Source of the DNA: CAYJAD01 sp964371195
GTDB lineage: Bacteria > Desulfobacterota > Desulfovibrionia > Desulfovibrionales > Desulfovibrionaceae
DNA length: 30,366 nucleotides
Assembly: GCA_964371195.1 (NCBI GenBank)
Contig: CAYJLD010000024.1
Coordinates: forward strand, 1-30,366
Reading direction: 5' to 3'
In this document: positions 23,469 to 30,366 of the stretch, one piece after another
Layout: every line of letters starts with the position of its first letter
Numbering within the stretch: the first letter of the stretch is position 1
The notes under the pieces: model-generated
Database searches by the model: none
Told to the model about the DNA's origin: nothing
Seen by the model: only the letters and a program-made list of their open reading frames with translations
Made by a program: the position numbers and the translations under genes

Positions 23469-24498
23469 TTGCTTAAAACAACAAAAAACTGTGGTCATGG
23501 CAACAGTTATACATCAAGAAGGTTCTACACCGCGTGGAGCTGGTTCTAAAATGTTGGTGGATAGTACCGGTTTAATCAGCGGTACTATTGGCGGTGGCCT
23601 TGCAGAAGCAGAGTCCATCAAAGCTTGTGCCAAGGTGCTACAAAGCCAAAAGCCCATGATTATGCATTTTAGCCTCACCGGAGAAATGGCCGCTAAAAGC
23701 GAAATGATTTGTGGAGGGCTATTACATATATTTATTGAGCCAATTATTGCTAGTGAACAAAATATTATTTTTTTTCAAACCCTTCTTAATCATTTAGAAA
23801 GTCATGAGGTACATGTTTTAACACAACTTGATGACAATCAAAACCTACAAAGACACTTATGCATTGATGGTATATGGCAAACACAAGAGCAAGGCACAAG
23901 CCAAACAGACGTGTCTGATATTGTAAAGAATTCACTACTTAGCCTCACTTCATCACAAAAACACACTGCCTATATTCAGGAGCAGCAAGGTTATATTATT
24001 GAAAAATATCCACCAGTTTGGCAAGTAATCATTGCAGGTGGGGGGCATGTTTCTCTATTTACCACAAAGGCTGCAAAAATGGCTGGTTTTGATGTAATTG
24101 TTCTAGATGATAGAGCAGAATTTTCACAACATTCACGCTTTCCTGAAGCAAAATCCACTTTTACCGTACCAGATTTTGAACAGTGCTTTGCTTTATGTCC
24201 CCCTACAAAATATACTTGTATAGTTATTGTAACCCGTGGGCATCTTCATGATAAAACAGTTTTAGCCCAAAGCCTTAATACTAAGGCTAGCTATATTGGC
24301 ATGATTGGGAGCAAGCGCAAGCGCGCGCAAGTTTATGATGCTCTATTAAAAGAAGGCTTTAGTGAAGATAGCTTGAAGCAGGTATTCTGCCCCATTGGTC
24401 TTGCTATCAAGGCTGAAACCCCAGAAGAAATTGCCATAAGCATTGTGGCACAGTGCATAGCACATAGGAGACAAGCTTGGGAAATATTGCAAGCATAA
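23440..24498 (+). CDS. XdhC-family maturation factor for molybdenum hydroxylase
   Basis: This 352-residue protein has both XdhC domains. The N-terminal XdhC_CoxI part reads VIHQEGSTPRGAGSKMLV ... SGTIGGGLAEA, and the C-terminal Rossmann part starts at VIIAGGGHVSLFTTKAAKMAGFDVIVLDDR and ends GMIGSKRKR ... PIGLAIKAETPEEIAISI. XdhC proteins bind molybdenum cofactor, support its sulfuration and insert it into xanthine oxidase-type enzymes, so the client is almost certainly Mop. I place the start at ATG 23440, after AAGGGAG, inside the end of the ligase-like gene; the open frame further upstream lacks a ribosome site and homologous sequence. It overlaps the next gene by 22 bases. Confidence 0.92.
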   Translation: MKELLSLLCDCLKQQKTVVMATVIHQEGSTPRGAGSKMLVDSTGLISGTIGGGLAEAESIKACAKVLQSQKPMIMHFSLTGEMAAKSEMICGGLLHIFIEPIIASEQNIIFFQTLLNHLESHEVHVLTQLDDNQNLQRHLCIDGIWQTQEQGTSQTDVSDIVKNSLLSLTSSQKHTAYIQEQQGYIIEKYPPVWQVIIAGGGHVSLFTTKAAKMAGFDVIVLDDRAEFSQHSRFPEAKSTFTVPDFEQCFALCPPTKYTCIVIVTRGHLHDKTVLAQSLNTKASYIGMIGSKRKRAQVYDALLKEGFSEDSLKQVFCPIGLAIKAETPEEIAISIVAQCIAHRRQAWEILQA

Positions 24499-25670
24499 TC
24501 CTTGCTGCTGGTTTTTCATCACGCATGCAAGGTTTATTTAAACCATTGCTACCACTAGATTTTTCTTGGCCTAAACCCAAAAAGTTAAACGCGCTTGAAA
24601 GCTTAATACAATTACACATATCTTGTGGAATAAAGTCAATTTTTGTAGTTATTGGAACACATCAAAATGAAAGTATAATTAAGCATATTGAGGAATTACA
24701 AAGCAATCCAAGCTATGAAAACAAAATACATCTAGTACAAAATAATGATGCAAAGTATGGCATGTTCAATTCTGTTTGCAAGGGATTACAGGCCTTAAAG
24801 GCTTATCCTAAGCATTTTTCACATTTTTTTATGCATCCTGTGGATATTGCATTAGTGCGCTATTGCACTCTACAAAAACTTATTCAAGCAAAAAGCGATT
24901 TTAAAGATACAGTACTTATACCAAGCTATCAAGCTAAACGCGGGCACCCCCCACTAATTCCCACTATATTTATTGAACAAATTCTTGCTCATAATGGAGA
25001 ACATGGTTTACAGGGTGTTTTAAAAAACTTTGCAATACAAGAAATATGCACTGCAGATAGTCATGTTTTATTAGATATGGATACAAGCCATGACTATGAA
25101 GTCATGCAACAAAAAGCCTTAAGGCAACATTTGCTAGAGCCCCAAGAAGCATGGGAGCTTTTACATTGTTTAGGCATTGCACAAAAAGGCCTTGCACATG
25201 CCAAAAGTGTTGCCAAGGTAGCTGTAAATTTTGCTAGTCAATATACAGTAAAATTTAATAATTACCCCATAGATATTCAAGTTACCGAAGTTGGAGCCAT
25301 ATTGCATGATATGTGTAAATTTGAACCACGACATGAACAAGCCGCTGCTGAAGCTCTATGTAATATGGGCTTACATGCCCTAGCCCCATTGGTTGCAAAG
25401 CACAATGATTGTCAACTACCAGACCATTTACCTATAAGCGAAAAAGAACTCATATATTTAGCCGATAAATATGTATATGGTAGTGAACTCATATCCTTAG
25501 AAGAACGTTTTATTCAAAAACTCGATTTTTACGCCCATATTCCAGAGGCTGTAATGGCTATTAAAGCAAGGTTGGCTCGTGCTCAAAAAATGGAAAAGCG
25601 CGTGGCCTGCGAACTTAACATACATCCTTTTGCTTTAGCTACAGAGGCCCTTAAGGACAACATATGTTAA
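24477..25670 (+). CDS. MobA-like nucleotidyltransferase fused to HD domain (DVU1551-like)
   Basis: This 397-residue two-domain protein starts at a TTG (24477), supported by AGGAG six bases before it. Residues 1-210 form an NTP-transferase domain of the MobA/MocA type: LAAGFSSRMQGLFKPLLPL (residues 9-27), MHPVDIALV for the metal aspartate, and KRGHPPLIP. MocA links CMP to molybdopterin to form the dinucleotide used by Mop-type enzymes, so that role is likely. Residues 225-370 form an HD domain with His241 and the His277-Asp278 pair in AILHDMCK, a fold that usually hydrolyses phosphate esters or nucleotides. The fusion joins a nucleotide-adding and a nucleotide-removing activity; the HD substrate is unknown. 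Confidence 0.87.
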   Translation: MGNIASIILAAGFSSRMQGLFKPLLPLDFSWPKPKKLNALESLIQLHISCGIKSIFVVIGTHQNESIIKHIEELQSNPSYENKIHLVQNNDAKYGMFNSVCKGLQALKAYPKHFSHFFMHPVDIALVRYCTLQKLIQAKSDFKDTVLIPSYQAKRGHPPLIPTIFIEQILAHNGEHGLQGVLKNFAIQEICTADSHVLLDMDTSHDYEVMQQKALRQHLLEPQEAWELLHCLGIAQKGLAHAKSVAKVAVNFASQYTVKFNNYPIDIQVTEVGAILHDMCKFEPRHEQAAAEALCNMGLHALAPLVAKHNDCQLPDHLPISEKELIYLADKYVYGSELISLEERFIQKLDFYAHIPEAVMAIKARLARAQKMEKRVACELNIHPFALATEALKDNIC

Positions 25671-26224
25671 GCACTACAACTCTATGGCTATTGCGCCATG
25701 GAGAAATTGAGCAGCCACCTGTAAAGAGTTTTATTGGGCAATGGGATTTAGCTCTAAGCTTAGCAGGTCAAGCACAGATACGCACTTGGAAGGATTTTTT
25801 TGCCACAAAAGATATTGCCATCATTCTTAGTTCTGACCTAATGCGCTGCAAGCAAAGTGTAGAAGAACTTTGTCTACCTCATATTCCTGTTATTTACGAC
25901 ACATCTTTTCGTGAAATAAACTTAGGCACTTGGGAGGGACAAAGCATTACACAAGTTAAAGCAAATGAAGCTGAAGCTTATGCCATAAGAGGTAGTAATC
26001 TAGACACATTTCGCCCACCACAAGGTGAGAGTTTTAACGACCTTGCTAAGCGAGTACAAAAGGATTTATACAAATATTTAACTAAGTACGAAGGTAAAAA
26101 TATTATTCTAATGGCCCATGCTGGTGTAAATAGAGTCATTATTGCTAATTACTTGAGTATGCCTTTCAAAGATGTTTTGGATATTCCCCAACCTTATGCT
26201 TGTTGCACAAAAATAGAACTATGA
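25664..26224 (+). CDS. Histidine phosphatase family protein (CobC/phosphoglycerate mutase-like)
   Basis: This 186-residue protein of the histidine phosphatase superfamily has the nucleophile motif LLRHGE (His12), SSDLMRCKQS (second arginine), REINLGTWEG with the acid residue, GESFNDLAKRV and the second histidine in LMAHAGVNR. The features are closest to CobC-type phosphatases acting on small phosphoesters. It overlaps the preceding gene by seven bases and is the last gene of the operon, before a terminator. In this setting it may dephosphorylate a cofactor or nucleotide intermediate, but the family is broad and the substrate cannot be read from the sequence. Confidence 0.87.
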   Translation: MLSTTTLWLLRHGEIEQPPVKSFIGQWDLALSLAGQAQIRTWKDFFATKDIAIILSSDLMRCKQSVEELCLPHIPVIYDTSFREINLGTWEGQSITQVKANEAEAYAIRGSNLDTFRPPQGESFNDLAKRVQKDLYKYLTKYEGKNIILMAHAGVNRVIIANYLSMPFKDVLDIPQPYACCTKIEL

Positions 26225-26255
26225 GCTTTTGCAAATAAATTATGCAAAGGCTCAT
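26221..26255. terminator. Bidirectional terminator between the mop accessory operon and the ABC operon
   Basis: ATGAGCTTTTGCA (26221-26233) pairs with 26243-26255 over 13 bp with one G-U pair around a nine-base loop. It overlaps the phosphatase stop codon. T-rich sequence is modest on the plus side. It separates two convergent transcription units. Confidence 0.7.
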
Positions 26256-26283
26256 AGCTTTTAGAAGAGTTAATGCAGATATA

Positions 26284-27960
26284 TTATAATGACGTAGTTA
26301 AATCACGCCCTAAAAACTTATTTAAGATAAATAGTGGTATAATAACCGACAAAATAAGTATGGCCCCATAAGCCGATGCTGGACCAAAATCACCACTACC
26401 AATATATTGAAATACTTGTACAGTCATAGTGGACCATGGCCCATAATATAGAACTATAGTTGAACTAAGTTCTGCCAAGGTGGTCACCCACATAATAATA
26501 GCTCCAGCTATAACTCCAGGTAACATTACCGGCACAACTACCTTCATAAATGACAATAAAGGCGGTACACCAAGATTTATAGAGGCCTCCTCCACTGATG
26601 CATCAATTTGGTGCAAAAGCGAAGATGTAGTTTTTACTGAAAATGGCGTTTTACGAATAAAGTAAGCCAAAACTAAAATCATCCATGTACCTGTTAAGAC
26701 AATGGGGCCAGTATTATAGGTGGCCGCAAGGGCAATACCAAGCACAGATCCAGCAATAATTAATGGTAACATCATGGCTAAATCAAGCACAAAACCACTT
26801 TTCCCCCCCTTTCGCACTACTAAATAACTCACCGCAAGCCCAAAAATCATTCCTATAATAGTTGCCGTTGTGGATAGGAAAAATGAATTAATAATAGGCC
26901 TTGGTGCAACTTGTAGGGCTATGGCAAGATTTTCTAGGCTAAATTGTCCATAATACATAACAGGCCCATCAGTCTTTGTCACAGCCGCAACTAAAATAAT
27001 AGCAAATGGTGCTAAGGATATAAACACAATAAAGGCACAATAAAGCCATGCAAAACGCTCTTTCCAAGGACTAAGACGAATGACTTCTGGCGGCCTTAAT
27101 GATGACATGGCATAATTTTTACGCTCTACCCATATCTTTTGTAAAATAGTTAAAGCCAATGTAACTATAATAAGAATCATACTTAATGTTCCGGCCATAG
27201 ATGGGTTAGAGCCCATTTCACTAATAAATTCACTATAGGCTTGCTCAGCTAATACTTTTGTATCATCACCAATAATTGTGGGTACACCAAAATTTTCAAT
27301 GGACATACAAAAAACAATTAAGCCCCCAGCGGCAATGGCAGGAGTAACTACTGGTAGGGTTACGGTGCGAAAAACCCTCCAAGAAGTTGCGCCAAGGTTG
27401 CGTGCTGATTCCTCAAGTGAGCGGTCAACGGAGTTAATAGCTGCTGCAACCATGAGTGATACAAAGGGAAAAAACTGCAAGGTAAAAACTAAAACCACAC
27501 CATGCCAGCCATATATACTAGGTAGCTCTATGCCTATAGACTTAAAAGCAAGGGTAACAATACCACTACGCCCAAGCAGTAAAAGCCAAGCTTCTGCACC
27601 AATAAATGTGGGAAGAATGAGCGGTAATGTTGCTAAAGTGCGCAATGTTGCAGCATGAGGCAAAAGATAGCGAGTGGTAAAAAATGCAAAAGGAACACCG
27701 ATTATAATACTAAAAATTGTGGCTAAACCACTTACAAAAAGGCTATTACCAAGACAGCGCAAATAAAATGGTGCTGTAAAAGCAAGCTTATAATTATCCC
27801 ATGTAAAAATACCGCTCTCGGCATCAATAAAACTTGCTTGGAATATGCCATACATGGGGTACACAATTAGAAAGAACAAAACCACTAAGGCAAAGAAAAA
27901 TATTAAATTCCAAACCGACCAAAATCTACGTCTAAACAAAAATGATGGGGCTATACTCAT
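26284..27960 (-). CDS. ABC transporter permease, fused double-domain (iron/phosphonate type)
   Basis: This 558-residue membrane protein carries two BPD_transp_1 domains in one chain, about 12 helices in all. Each half has the coupling-loop motif that contacts the ATPase: EESARNLGATSWRVFRTVTLPVVTPAI in the first, and EEASINLGVPPLLSFMKVVVPVMLPGV in the second. Fused permeases of this layout belong to ferric iron (FbpB), 2-aminoethylphosphonate and thiamine importers. The ATG overlaps the ATPase stop (ATGA at 27957-27960), so the two are translationally coupled. The substrate is best judged from the binding protein and remains open. Confidence 0.9.
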   Translation of the reverse strand: MSIAPSFLFRRRFWSVWNLIFFFALVVLFFLIVYPMYGIFQASFIDAESGIFTWDNYKLAFTAPFYLRCLGNSLFVSGLATIFSIIIGVPFAFFTTRYLLPHAATLRTLATLPLILPTFIGAEAWLLLLGRSGIVTLAFKSIGIELPSIYGWHGVVLVFTLQFFPFVSLMVAAAINSVDRSLEESARNLGATSWRVFRTVTLPVVTPAIAAGGLIVFCMSIENFGVPTIIGDDTKVLAEQAYSEFISEMGSNPSMAGTLSMILIIVTLALTILQKIWVERKNYAMSSLRPPEVIRLSPWKERFAWLYCAFIVFISLAPFAIILVAAVTKTDGPVMYYGQFSLENLAIALQVAPRPIINSFFLSTTATIIGMIFGLAVSYLVVRKGGKSGFVLDLAMMLPLIIAGSVLGIALAATYNTGPIVLTGTWMILVLAYFIRKTPFSVKTTSSLLHQIDASVEEASINLGVPPLLSFMKVVVPVMLPGVIAGAIIMWVTTLAELSSTIVLYYGPWSTMTVQVFQYIGSGDFGPASAYGAILILSVIIPLFILNKFLGRDLTTSL

Positions 27961-29018
27961 GGTTGCACCATCACTGCAGAATTTTTAGCAAACCCAAGAG
28001 TAACGGTATCACCCACTCCAGCAGAAACAATATTATTATGAGCCGATACGTCAATACGTAAAGTTTGGCCTAAGGCTTCTACATAATAAACAGTAAGCGT
28101 TCCAAGAAAGGTAATTTCTTTAACAACACCGTTAAATGCATTTTCCATGTCATCATTCAAACCAATATTCATCCAATCAGGGCGCAACATAAATAAAACG
28201 CTATCTTGCGTTTTTTGGTCTGCTTCTATGTAAAAAGTTTTATCCGCACATTGTATGGCACATAGATTGTTGGCCTCATCAAAACCCTGATAACTACCTT
28301 CAAAGAAATTGCATACACCCATAAATTGCGCTACAAAGCGATTATGAGGATTAAAATAAATTTGCCTTGCATTATCCACCTGCTGCAAAATACCATCATG
28401 TAAAATAGCTATGCGATCAGATACAGCCATGGCTTCTTCTTGGTCATGCGTCACATAAACTGTGGTAATACCTAATTCTTTTTGTATGCGCCTAATTTCT
28501 TCACGCATGGAAACACGTAACTTTGCATCAAGATTGGATAATGGCTCATCCATAAGTAACACATGTGGACGAATTACCAGGGCCCGAGCTAAAGCCACAC
28601 GTTGCTGCTGGCCTCCAGAAAGCTGACGCGGAAAGCGTTTGGCCATGTCATAAAGCTGTACAGCATCAAGTACTTCCTTAACCCTTACATCAATTTCTGC
28701 TTGAGCAATTTTACGCGCGCGCAATCCATAAGCTACATTTTCAAAAATAGTTAAGTGAGGGAAAAGCGCGTAGTTTTGAAATACCATACCAGTATTACGT
28801 TTATGCGCTGGTAAGTTAATAATTGATTTAGCGTCAAATAAAATATCACCACTATCTGGATCATGAAATCCAGCAATCATGCGTAATAATGTGGTTTTTC
28901 CACATCCAGAAGGCCCAAGCAGAGTAAAAAATTCACCATTTTCAATGGTGAGGTGCACATGCTTAACCACCATGGTACTTCCATAGCCCTTAACAATATT
29001 CTGCAACTCTATACGCAT
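27957..29018 (-). CDS. ABC transporter ATP-binding protein (FbpC/PotA-like)
   Basis: This 353-residue ATPase of the CUT1/FbpC/PotA type has Walker A GPSGCGKTT (residues 35-43), the Q-loop in VFQNYALFPH, signature LSGGQQQRVALARAL, Walker B VLLMDEPLSNLD and the switch histidine in VYVTHDQEEAMA. A C-terminal TOBE-like regulatory region follows from about residue 240. It powers import through the fused permease encoded downstream. AAAGGA precedes the ATG. A hairpin lies between this gene and the binding-protein gene and probably lowers its expression relative to that gene. Confidence 0.92.
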   Translation of the reverse strand: MRIELQNIVKGYGSTMVVKHVHLTIENGEFFTLLGPSGCGKTTLLRMIAGFHDPDSGDILFDAKSIINLPAHKRNTGMVFQNYALFPHLTIFENVAYGLRARKIAQAEIDVRVKEVLDAVQLYDMAKRFPRQLSGGQQQRVALARALVIRPHVLLMDEPLSNLDAKLRVSMREEIRRIQKELGITTVYVTHDQEEAMAVSDRIAILHDGILQQVDNARQIYFNPHNRFVAQFMGVCNFFEGSYQGFDEANNLCAIQCADKTFYIEADQKTQDSVLFMLRPDWMNIGLNDDMENAFNGVVKEITFLGTLTVYYVEALGQTLRIDVSAHNNIVSAGVGDTVTLGFAKNSAVMVQP

Positions 29019-29041
29019 GAATTATCCTTTAAAAATTTTAA

Positions 29042-29086
29042 CACCAATGCCGCAGATATATAAAACTACATACTACGACATTGGTG
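29042..29086 (-). terminator. Intra-operon stem-loop, possible partial terminator
   Basis: CACCAATG (29042-29049) pairs with CATTGGTG (29079-29086), and pairing can extend inwards with two mismatches. On the minus strand the stem is followed by TTAAAATTTTT before the ATPase ribosome site. Such hairpins after binding-protein genes often limit read-through or protect the upstream message. Confidence 0.5.
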
Positions 29087-29108
29087 AATGGGCATTATTA
29101 TTAAAACA

Positions 29109-30086
29109 CTATTTAGCTAAAATTAACTTTCTCCACTTGCCAAGTAGCTCTTTTTGCATAGCATTTGCTTCTGCTGGGTCAAAATCTTTCATAATGTTTA
29201 AGCTAGATGTTTCTGGCATGCCTTCAACTTTAACAGTATCAGGGCGAGCAGGACGACGATAATATTCAGCAAAAATTTTATTTACAACGGCTTGAGAAAG
29301 TAAATAATCAACTAATTTTTTTGCTTCTTCAGGATGTTTACAATTAGCTATTATGGCAGCTCCCTCTGGTGCAGCAATAACGCCATCTGATGGATAAATA
29401 ACTTTAACATTCTTATCACCACCAGCGATATAACGATGTGCAGCATACTCCATGGTTATACCTAATGGATATTCACCAGCAGCGGTGCCCTTATATATTA
29501 AGCTTGAACTATCAAGAACTTTTACATTATCAACAAGTTTCTTTACACCATCCCAGCCAAGTATTTTATTAAACCCATATACTTGAGCATAGGCGGAGCC
29601 AGATTTTTGTGGATTTGCCATAACTATCTTATCTTTCCACTTAGGGTCTAATAAGTCTGCCCAAGATTTGGGTAATTCAGCTTCTGGCACAAGAGAGGTA
29701 TTAGCCATAATAATCATCAAATGAGTATTAGCAGCAGTCCATTTATTATCTTTTTCCTTATAATTAGCAGGAAGAGTTTTTGCTTCAGGAGATAGATAGG
29801 GCATGAAGTTTGCTTTAGCATTATCTAAAACAGCCACATCACCGCTCCAAAAAACGTCACCTAAAGGATTAGCTTTTTCTGCTTCAATGCGCTTCATAGC
29901 TTCACCTGTGCCCATACGTACAACAGAGACTGTAATGCCAGTCTTTGCCTTAAAATCTTGGGCAATGGCATCTAGTAAATCTGGCTGGTTAGATGAATAA
30001 AGCACCACTTCAGCAGCTCGTACAGATGTAGCAGTTATACTAACAACACAAAGTAAAGCAGCAAGATACAAAAAACATTTCTTCAT
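29109..30086 (-). CDS. Periplasmic substrate-binding protein of ABC importer (FbpA/AEP-like, family 1)
   Basis: This 325-residue protein has a cleavable signal peptide (MKKCFLYLAALLCVV to about SVRA, residue 24). The mature part belongs to family 1 extracellular solute-binding proteins of the iron(III)/2-aminoethylphosphonate type: VVLYSSNQPDLLDAIAQDF, GDVFWSGDVAVLDNAKAN, PQKSGSAYAQVYGF, and a late EYYRRPARPD. A tyrosine pair is present near the C-terminus, but it does not prove ferric iron binding. I use the ATG at 30086 (AAGGAG seven bases upstream); the frame reaches 30113 without a better site. It is the first gene of the operon. Confidence 0.9.
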   Translation of the reverse strand: MKKCFLYLAALLCVVSITATSVRAAEVVLYSSNQPDLLDAIAQDFKAKTGITVSVVRMGTGEAMKRIEAEKANPLGDVFWSGDVAVLDNAKANFMPYLSPEAKTLPANYKEKDNKWTAANTHLMIIMANTSLVPEAELPKSWADLLDPKWKDKIVMANPQKSGSAYAQVYGFNKILGWDGVKKLVDNVKVLDSSSLIYKGTAAGEYPLGITMEYAAHRYIAGGDKNVKVIYPSDGVIAAPEGAAIIANCKHPEEAKKLVDYLLSQAVVNKIFAEYYRRPARPDTVKVEGMPETSSLNIMKDFDPAEANAMQKELLGKWRKLILAK

Positions 30087-30180
30087 TATAAACTCCTTTT
30101 TTACTAATATCATAGTTGTTCAATATAACAAAAATGTATACAAATAGCAATCAAATTCACAAAGGCTGTCGTTAGCTATT

Positions 30181-30364
30181 CACGTCATTCCGATTTGGCT
30201 ATTTTTAGCTGAATGTGTGATGTTCGGTAAAGTTTTTTTCGCGGCTCGGCACTTTCGCGTTGCTTCACCGCCGGCTAATTGCTCAAAAAACCTTCCCCAA
30301 CCTCACACATTGCCTCGGCAAAGAGTTCTGCTAGTAGTAATATTTTCTAAATCGGAATCACGTG
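30181..30364. repeat. 184-bp element with 16-bp terminal inverted repeats (MITE/REP-like)
   Basis: CACGTCATTCCGATTT (30181-30196) is inverted at 30349-30364 with one mismatch. Inside, AATGTGTGA (30212-30220) pairs with TCACACATT (30303-30311), and the T-run (30233-30239) faces an A-run (30285-30290). The middle is more GC-rich than its surroundings. There is no ORF. Only two bases follow the right repeat in the window, so a target duplication cannot be checked. Confidence 0.65.
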
Positions 30365-30366
30365 GT

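Noticed and set aside
1..30366. CRISPR array, insertion sequence, integrase, prophage or rRNA genes
   Set aside because: No regularly spaced repeats, transposase-like or integrase-like proteins, or rRNA sequence were seen anywhere in the window.

Overview
The window is AT-rich bacterial DNA whose gene content points to a low-GC member of the Desulfovibrionaceae (sulfate-reducing Desulfobacterota). The main evidence is a molybdenum aldehyde oxidoreductase that keeps the eight Fe-S cysteines at the residue numbers known for Desulfovibrio gigas MOP. It is followed by a gene order I recall from Desulfovibrio vulgaris (around DVU1551-DVU1559). An Hmc/Nhc-type membrane redox fragment at the left edge fits the same assignment. 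The species cannot be fixed from sequence reading alone.

Layout: (1) 1-600, the 3' end of a respiratory membrane complex: a NrfD-family subunit cut by the window edge, then a 54-residue membrane protein and a hairpin terminator. (2) 600-1341, a gene-free stretch between convergent operons, full of inverted repeats, including a 141-bp near-palindrome. (3) 1342-3005, minus-strand operon: nitroreductase, DUF523 protein, uracil phosphoribosyltransferase. (4) 3086-5011, amtB-glnB behind a sigma-54 promoter with two upstream palindromes, closed by a terminator. (5) 5291-7427, a DUF169 protein plus a TauE/SafE permease with its own sigma-70 promoter and terminator. (6) 7443-9168, an unknown membrane protein and an AlaC-type aminotransferase; then on the minus strand queC and an amino-acid permease. 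(7) 11663-14252, an AlgI-like MBOAT acyltransferase and an AlgJ/AlgX-like partner. (8) 14343-26224, the molybdenum hydroxylase region: mop, a strong terminator, then nine tightly packed or overlapping genes (Fe-S flavoprotein-like protein, CxxC mini-protein, SAM methyltransferase, C_GCAxxG_C_C protein, radical SAM protein, CoA-ligase-like protein, XdhC factor, MobA-like/HD fusion, histidine phosphatase). (9) 26284-30086, a minus-strand ABC importer of the ferric iron / 2-aminoethylphosphonate type. (10) 30181-30364, a 184-bp element with 16-bp terminal inverted repeats at the right edge.

How the parts relate: regions 4 and 6 handle nitrogen and amino acids. Region 8 looks like one functional unit in which mop encodes an abundant enzyme and the following operon encodes proteins that plausibly build, modify or load its molybdenum cofactor and carry its electrons. 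XdhC and the MobA-like domain are known cofactor-handling families. The roles of the radical SAM, methyltransferase, ligase-like, C_GCAxxG and dicluster proteins in this set are not established to my knowledge, and this is the best candidate here for an incompletely described system.
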